A stretch of DNA of 64,000 nucleotides, taken from the NCBI GenBank assembly GCA_054601695.1, contig BAAHQB010000052.1, positions 806,001 through 870,000 on the forward strand, given 5' to 3'. The position numbers and the translations under genes were made by a program. Shown here in pieces: positions 15,275 through 64,000 of this stretch (position 1 is its first letter; the number at the start of each line of letters is the position of its first letter). This DNA comes from Amorphochlora amoebiformis (taxonomy: Eukaryota; Cercozoa; Chlorarachniophyceae). Under the pieces are notes generated by a model. It was not told the origin of the DNA, did no database searches, and saw only the letters and a program-made list of their open reading frames with translations.

Positions 15275-15376
15275 AAAATATATAAATGGAAAGAATTATA
15301 TATATATATATATATATATATCGCCTTTCATTTCTCTCCTCTTACTCTCTTCCATGTATATATATAAATATATAAA

Positions 15377-15407
<31 letters not shown>

Positions 15408-15571
15408 CATATTTCCCCTTTCATTTCTCTCCCTCTTATTCTCTCCCATATATATAGATATAATATATATATGTATATATATGTATATATATATATATAT
15501 ACATATTTCCCCTTTCATTTCTCTCCTCTTATTCTCTCCCATATATATATATAGATATATAATATATATAT

Positions 15572-15602
<31 letters not shown>

Positions 15603-15795
15603 CCCCTTTCAGTTCTCTCCCTCTTATAATCTCCCTCTCTTTCTTTATTCTTCTCTCTAACACTCTCTCTTCCTCTATCTCCGCATCCCTCTCTCCCTCT
15701 CTCTCTCTCGCTCTCTCTTTCCCTTTCTCTCTCCCTCTCTCTCGCTCCCTCTCTCTCTCCCTCTCTCGCTTCCTCCCTCTCCCTCACTCTCCCTA

Positions 15796-15833
<38 letters not shown>

Positions 15834-16214
15834 AAAGGTGTCGTGGCTGGGTGCTTACGTAAAGTCGAGAATTGGGCGTTTTCGTCTATAAGTGATGAGT
15901 AAGAAGAATGTGTGGATATGTGTGTATATTCATGTATCATATGTGGATATTAAATTGTGGACATATGAATATCTACATATATATATATTATGTCGTTCTC
16001 AACGGGGCGTTTTCGTCTATAAGTGATGAGTAAGAAGAATGTGTGGATATGTGTGTATATTCATGTATCATATGTGGATATTAAATTTGTGAATATGTGT
16101 ATATTTGTACATACATATGTGTATATATCATATGTTCAATATGTATTTATGTAATGTATGCATCTATGTATTATACATGTGTATGCATATAATATACATA
16201 TATTATATATGTGT

Positions 16215-16261
<47 letters not shown>

Positions 16262-16389
16262 AATATATATATATATATACATATGAATGTATATATGTAT
16301 GTATTTATATATACATAGATATGTACATGTATACACACATATATCAATATATATATATATATGTATATAAATATATGTGTGTACATATA

Positions 16390-16421
<32 letters not shown>

Positions 16422-17175
16422 CATATATCTTAACCTTCATCCTAACCCTAACTTTCACCCCAAACCCTAATCCTAACCCAAACCCTAACCCTAACCCTAA
16501 CCCTAACCCTAATCCTAACCCTAACCCTAACCCTATCCCTAATCATAACCCTAACTCTAGGTTAACCCTAACTAAGCTAACCCTAACCCTAACCTTAACC
16601 TTAACGCTAACCCTAACCCTAACCCCCACCCTGGCAACCCCCAAATCTTAACCCTAACCTTAACCCTAACCCTAACCCTAACCCTGACACTGAAACTAAA
16701 TCCTAACCCAAATCTTAACCCTAACCTTAACCCTAACCCTAACCCTAACCCTAACCCTAACCCTAACCCTGACACTGAAACTAAATCCTAACCCAAATCT
16801 TAACCCTAATCTTAACCCTAACCCTAACCCTAACCCTAATCCTAATCCAAATCTTAACCCTAACCCTAAACCTAACCCTGGCACTGACCCTAAAATTTGC
16901 CCAAATCCTAACCCTAACCCTAATCCTAAGGTAACCCTAACCGTAAAATTAATCCAAATCTCAACCCTAACCCTAATCCTAAGGTAAGCCTAACCCTAAT
17001 ATAGGATCCGACGTTTTGCGGGGTCACATAATACATACGAGATATTGCAATTCGTAAGTATATCTTACATTACATATGTGGATATTTCGATGTATATATG
17101 TTGTATGTTTTACATGTGTGTACCTACATATATATATATATATATACATATATGCATATATATGTGTGTGGGGTT

Positions 17176-17215
<40 letters not shown>

Positions 17216-17689
17216 ATTGTACTTTATATATTGAAGAAAATAATTATATATAATATATATATATATATACATATTTATACATATATACATATATATATTT
17301 ATATATTATATATATATATATAGATCGAGAGCTTTGATACCGACCTCGTCAGTCCACATCAAGACTCTGCAACAAGTATATATATATATACATATACATA
17401 TATAAAAATATATATACGTATGTATATATATATATATATATATATGTGTTCGTATATATATAGATATCACACACTCATACAAACTCATATCCATGATGTC
17501 GAAGTATTCACGATGATACAAATCCATATCAAAGGGAAGGAATCCAAGTTGACCCTGGGGTCCGCTTCATCACAGTCACCTGATCGTCCAAAAACGGATA
17601 TTTCTCCGGTGACCGCGAATGGGGTTGGCAAACAGTCGGGCGCGAATGGATGCGAGGGAAAGATTTCAGGTGGGGAATATCTTCAATGA
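11161..17689 (+). CDS. Oca/Siw14-type atypical tyrosine phosphatase (degenerate P-loop)
   Basis: Ten plus-strand exons: 11161-11202, 11527-11596, 12299-12351, 12803-12889, 14344-14412, 14680-14755, 15838-15898, 17005-17053, 17324-17375 and 17535-17689. All phases agree and give about 237 codons from [14 protein letters not shown] to a TGA. In order the product shows [71 protein letters not shown] and IESFDTDLV. This is the block order of the Oca1/Siw14 family (Pfam Y_phosphatase2). Family members have an HCx5R P-loop, or a degenerate form of it in some Oca proteins. Here the loop reads [10 protein letters not shown]: Cys is kept, the preceding His is Met, and the residue aligned with Arg is Ile. 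Catalytic activity is therefore doubtful. The C-terminal 50 residues are Ser/Gly/Lys rich and probably disordered. Confidence 0.85.
11527..11596 (+). CDS. Phosphatase exon 2 (PPPLN block)
   Basis: Acceptor TATCAG, donor GTACAC, phase 0 to 1. It encodes [12 protein letters not shown] followed by [11 protein letters not shown]. The PPLN block lies just before the GIYRS block, as in the family. Confidence 0.8.
11937..12475. repeat. Telomere-type block, CCCTAA then TTAGGG (inverted halves)
   Basis: Degenerate CCCTAA occupies 11937-12190 and TTAGGG 12354-12475, head to head around phosphatase exon 3. Confidence 0.9.
12299..12351 (+). CDS. Phosphatase exon 3 (GIYRS block)
   Basis: Acceptor GCGATTAG. 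The first codon is split and gives the Gly of [18 protein letters not shown]. The donor is GTAGGTTAGGG, so the intron opens directly into a TTAGGG array. An in-frame ATG at 12280 is an alternative start, but the split Gly joined to exon 2 fits the family better. Confidence 0.8.
12803..12889 (+). CDS. Phosphatase exon 4 (LRLKCVINL block)
   Basis: Acceptor CCTAATCTCAG, donor GTAATT, phase 0 to 0, 29 codons. It encodes [14 protein letters not shown] through YLKENDINL, matching the family strand-helix segment before the P-loop. Three decayed copies of its tail follow at about 12945-13145. Confidence 0.85.
12945..13150 (+). repeat. Three decayed tail copies of phosphatase exon 4
   Basis: The words GATGACAC/GACATCAA, CCTTGTAAATTCCCGAAACC and AACACT recur at about 12950, 13025 and 13105. 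They match the exon 4 tail and donor region (GACATTAACCTTGTAATTCC...AAACC). Confidence 0.6.
13700..14130. repeat. Degenerate tandem repeats in a phosphatase intron
   Basis: The words TACATTACATTTA, ATCTGAATATATG and TTTTGCAT...GGTACAT recur. No coding exon was supported here. Confidence 0.5.
14344..14412 (+). CDS. Phosphatase exon 5 (NLGM...W block)
   Basis: Acceptor ACAAAG, donor GTAACC, phase 0 to 0, 23 codons: [17 protein letters not shown] and then NLELVT. The intron that follows (14413-14679) is CCCTAA, a unique core, TTAGGG and the inverted core. Confidence 0.85.
14413..14679. repeat. Intron made of CCCTAA/TTAGGG arms with inverted core copies
   Basis: From the donor GTAACCC the intron runs through CCCTAA repeats to 14480, a core copy at 14491-14535, TTAGGG repeats at 14553-14592 and an inverted core copy at 14592-14625. 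It could fold as a large hairpin. Confidence 0.8.
14680..14755 (+). CDS. Phosphatase exon 6 (P-loop)
   Basis: Acceptor AACCTTAG, donor GTTTTA, phase 0 to 1. It encodes [14 protein letters not shown] then [12 protein letters not shown]. The nucleophile Cys is present; the P-loop Arg is displaced by one residue. A tail copy with donor lies at 14902-14935. Confidence 0.88.
14760..14990. repeat. ACACGTGTGG minisatellite plus P-loop exon tail copy
   Basis: A unit of about 26 bp (GGTGACACGTGTGG, TTTTGGGTGGGG) is repeated four to five times. The phosphatase exon 6 tail and its donor (GTGTTCGTCTGGATATAGG...) recur at 14902-14935. Confidence 0.8.
15640..15795. repeat. (CT)n tract upstream of phosphatase exon 7
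   Basis: About 150 bp of CTCTCCCTCTCTCG-type sequence, preceded by three copies of a CCCCTTTCATTTCTCTCC unit (15330-15625), lies in the intron before the 15838 acceptor. Confidence 0.8.
15838..15898 (+). CDS. Phosphatase exon 7 (VAGCLRK block)
   Basis: Acceptor GTAAAAG, donor GTAAGA, phase 1 to 2: [19 protein letters not shown] with a split Glu. This matches the helix after the P-loop. A tail copy with donor and downstream intron lies at about 16005-16085. Confidence 0.88.
16430..17000. repeat. Degenerate CCCTAA block (about 570 bp)
   Basis: CCCTAA repeats with variants such as CCTTAA and CCCAAATCTTAA form an imperfect higher-order repeat of about 85 bp. The block ends in the acceptor of phosphatase exon 8. 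Confidence 0.9.
17005..17053 (+). CDS. Phosphatase exon 8 (RRFAG block)
   Basis: Acceptor CCCTAATATAG at the end of a CCCTAA array; donor GTAAGT; phase 2 to 0. Encodes [16 protein letters not shown]. Confidence 0.85.
17324..17689 (+). CDS. Phosphatase exons 9 and 10
   Basis: Exon 9 is 17324-17375 (acceptor TATATAG, donor GTATAT, phase 0 to 1) and encodes [17 protein letters not shown], the conserved C-terminal helix. Exon 10 is 17535-17689 (acceptor ATATCAAAG), phase 1, and ends GGEYLQ and TGA. The C-terminal tail is Ser/Gly/Lys rich. An upstream acceptor at about 17463 is possible but puts this frame out of phase. Confidence 0.8.
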   Translation: MESFDTDLVSPHQDSATSIYIYTYTYIKIYIRMYIYIYIYMCSYIYRYHTLIQTHIHDVEVFTMIQIHIKGKESKLTLGSASSQSPDRPKTDISPVTANGVGKQSGANGCEGKISGGEYLQ

Positions 17690-17851
17690 ATTCAGAATGA
17701 GTGTTTACGGAATGTGTTTTGTTTTGGTGGCTTAAAAATGAGAATTTTTGGGGGGTGTTGGGGGTGTTTTGAGGGTGTGTATGTTATATGTGTCAATATA
17801 TATGTATATATATATATATGCATAGCAATATGTGTAATAGTATATGTATAC

Positions 17852-17885
<34 letters not shown>

Positions 17886-17967
17886 AATGTACATATATTT
17901 GTACACAGACATGTTTGTCTTTGCATTGTACATGCATTTAATGTAATTTATATTTAATGTAAAATAC

Positions 17968-17999
<32 letters not shown>

Positions 18000-18099
18000 G
18001 TATGTATATATATATATATATATATATACTAGATATATAATGTGAAGATAACTTAGTGTTTCTCTCTTATTAGCATTCATATGTGTATGCACACAAAGA

Positions 18100-18145
<46 letters not shown>

Positions 18146-19167
18146 GTTAGATATATATCATATATATATATATACATATAAATATATATACATACCATAC
18201 CATAATAAACAGAAAACCAGGCAAAAACGCCTAATTATAAGCATGCCGAGACACCCACTGCCCCGAGTGAATTATATCGCCAACAGCATACACAGGCAGG
18301 TTCGGGTGAATTATATCGCCAACAATATACTCCAACAGCGCCGAGTGATTTATATCGCCAACACCCGCCATACCCACTTCTCACTCCGGGCCTTAGATTT
18401 AGCTGGAAAAAGACGATTAAGGAGGTGGAAGACTGAATCCTTGCAGCTAGCATCTAGCGCATATATCTACTAGTCTAGTATTATATCTTTTGTCTAGCTT
18501 CTAGAGCTTGTGCATGCACATCTCGATCGATGAAAGTAAAGTAAACATACTAACTACTAGGAGAGTAAAATTCTAGAATTTTTTTTTTTTTTTATTTATT
18601 TTATTTATTTATTTCGACAACGAAATTCTAGGAAGTTATTGTGTTTCTAGTAGTTCCTAGAGTTCACTTGAACTAGTTGAATAATATAGAATTTAAAAAT
18701 ACTACTAGTTAACACTACTAGTTACTACTAGACTAGAATCGTTATAGTTTAGTAGCTAGAGTAGTCTAGCTAGTTCGTAGAGTTACATGTCTAGATGTGT
18801 GCTTGTAACTAATTATATATATACCGTATACAATATATACTAGATATACACATATATATATATATATTATATACATGTATATATATATATATATATTACA
18901 TAAATATATATCTAGTATATATAATATAGATAATATAATATACACTAGAGTGCTGCAAAATACAAAATGCAACATATACGACTACGGACCATGGTCTAGT
19001 CTAGTAGTGGTAAACTATACTTGTCATATATCTAGTATATACTGTAAGATAGTCTCGTCATGACTTTTGATTATTCTACTTATTTCGCGCGAGATCACTT
19101 AGCTGGATGGCTTCATCTGAGCACATGGAAGCTGATCCCTTGATTCCCAACCCATGAGCGAACCACC
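17690..19167. other. Convergent intergenic region, CTAG-rich
   Basis: This lies between the stops of the phosphatase (+) and gene F (-). It begins with T/G-rich sequence, then (TA)n, then a 21-bp minisatellite at 18255-18365 (GAGTGAATTATATCGCCAACA, three copies). From about 18440 to 19060 is an unusual stretch in which CTAG/CTAGT tetramers recur every 10-20 bp. No gene seen in it. Confidence 0.65.
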
Positions 19168-30950
<11,783 letters not shown>

Positions 30951-31184
30951 CGGTTTGAATTCTGAAGCCGAGGAAATAAAATTATCTTTTATATTTAATT
31001 CTTCGGCTCGAATGGTACATGTGACATACTAACGTGACACTTCAATCTGGTGGATTTCAGGTGTTATCACATATTAATCCAGATCATTACGCCTCATTTA
31101 GGTGATTTGTAATATTCTTAAACTTAACCGAAAGCGATTGTTTTGTTTTGTTTCTTTTGCGGGTCACACGATACGGCAACCAGC
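30951..31184. promoter_or_regulatory. Divergent promoter region, gene F / calpain
   Basis: The 234 bp between the minus-strand ATG of gene F and the plus-strand ATG at 31185. Free of microsatellite, like the other divergent region at 10958-11160. Promoter role inferred from position. Confidence 0.5.
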
Positions 31185-63234
<32,050 letters not shown>

Positions 63235-63238
63235 TTTA

Positions 63239-63284
<46 letters not shown>

Positions 63285-63397
63285 ATTATCTACATGTATT
63301 GAGATCTATGTCTACATACATGTGTTGCACGCCAACGTATAAATACATTATATTAAAAGATATACAGGTACATCGACTTCAGAAACCATATTATATA

Positions 63398-63930
63398 TAT
63401 GAATTAGAAAGCGAAAAAAAAAAGAGAAAGAGAGAGAGATTACATATATAGATAGATAAGGAAAGACAGAGAGAGGAGAAAGAGAGGAGAGAGAGTAGAG
63501 AGAGAGTAGAGAGAGAGGAGAAAGCAAGAGAGAAAAGAGAAAGAGAGAGATTACATGTACAGATACACAAGTAGAGGCAGAGAGAGGAGAAAGAGAGGAG
63601 AGAGAGAGGAGAGAGAGAGGAGAAAGCAAGAGAGAAAAGAGAAAGAGAGAGATTACATGTATAGATACACAAGGAGAGATAGAGAGAGGAGAAAGAGAGG
63701 AGAGAGAGAGGAGAGAGAGAGGAGAAAGCAAAGAGAAAAGAGAAAGAGAGAGAACATATGTATAGATAGACAAGGAGAGAGAGAGAGAGGAGAGAGAGAG
63801 GAGAGAGAGAGAGTAGAGAGAGAGATAGAGATGAGAGAGAGACAGGGAGAGAGAGTGAGGAGAGAGAGAGGGAGAGGAGAGAGAGAGAGAGGAGGGTGGA
63901 GAGAGAGAGGGAGAGAGGAAAGAGAGAGAG

Positions 63931-63967
<37 letters not shown>

Positions 63968-64000
63968 AGAGAGGGAGAGAGAAGAGGGAGAGGAGAGAGG
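63398..64000. repeat. (GA)n tract running off the right edge
   Basis: GAGAGAGGAGAAAGAGAGG with three copies of a 110-bp unit that includes GATTACATGTATAGATACAC. On the sense strand of gene G it is a pyrimidine tract upstream of the proposed start, so it may be intron or promoter. Confidence 0.9.

Overview
This window looks like nuclear DNA of a unicellular eukaryote (a protist). Genes are split into very short exons (mostly 20-100 nt) with GT-AG introns, and the introns are filled with (TA)n and (CA)n microsatellites, minisatellites and long runs of the telomere-type hexamer CCCTAA/TTAGGG. Exons are compositionally normal islands in this background. Almost every long reading frame in the window (Ile-Tyr, Leu-Ser, Phe or Arg-Glu rich) is translated simple repeat and not a gene. 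The organism cannot be named from sequence alone. The calpain and the Oca-type phosphatase are pan-eukaryotic families, and the TTAGGG telomere type is widespread.

I rebuilt the genes by hand. I looked for short open islands with an AG acceptor and a GT donor, then required codon phase to agree across neighbouring exons. Layout, left to right: (B) the 3' part of a minus-strand gene that runs off the left edge (763-2205); (A) an unrecognised minus-strand gene, about 250 codons, start 10957, stop 2963; a divergent intergenic region of 203 bp; (OCA) a plus-strand Oca/Siw14-type atypical tyrosine phosphatase, 11161-17689, ten exons, about 237 codons, with a degenerate P-loop; a convergent intergenic region rich in CTAG; (F) a minus-strand secreted protein of unknown function, start 30950, stop about 19168, built from a duplicated four-exon module; a divergent intergenic region of 234 bp; (CALP) a plus-strand calpain-type cysteine protease, 31185 to about 57129, at least 25 exons for about 500 codons over 26 kb; a second CTAG-rich convergent region; (G) a minus-strand gene for a small acidic coiled-coil protein, about 63234 to 58779. 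Genes therefore alternate strand: A and OCA share one promoter region, F and CALP share another, and OCA/F and CALP/G converge.

The most unusual signals are in how introns and exons meet. First, many exons are followed by tandem arrays of broken copies of their own edge (exon tail plus splice donor, or acceptor plus exon head), each separated by (TA)n; about 15 copies lie beside one exon of gene A and nine beside one calpain exon. Second, telomeric hexamer arrays inside introns reach right to the exon borders and supply the splice sites themselves. Third, a conserved non-telomeric core of about 40 bp recurs about 14 times inside these telomeric arrays in both orientations.

Limits: exon borders come from reading, with no transcript or database support. 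Families named are calpain and Oca/Siw14 phosphatase; A, B, F and G are not recognised. A few joints are unresolved: the calpain region around the catalytic His, one joint in gene A, one joint in gene F, and the 3' ends of CALP and G.
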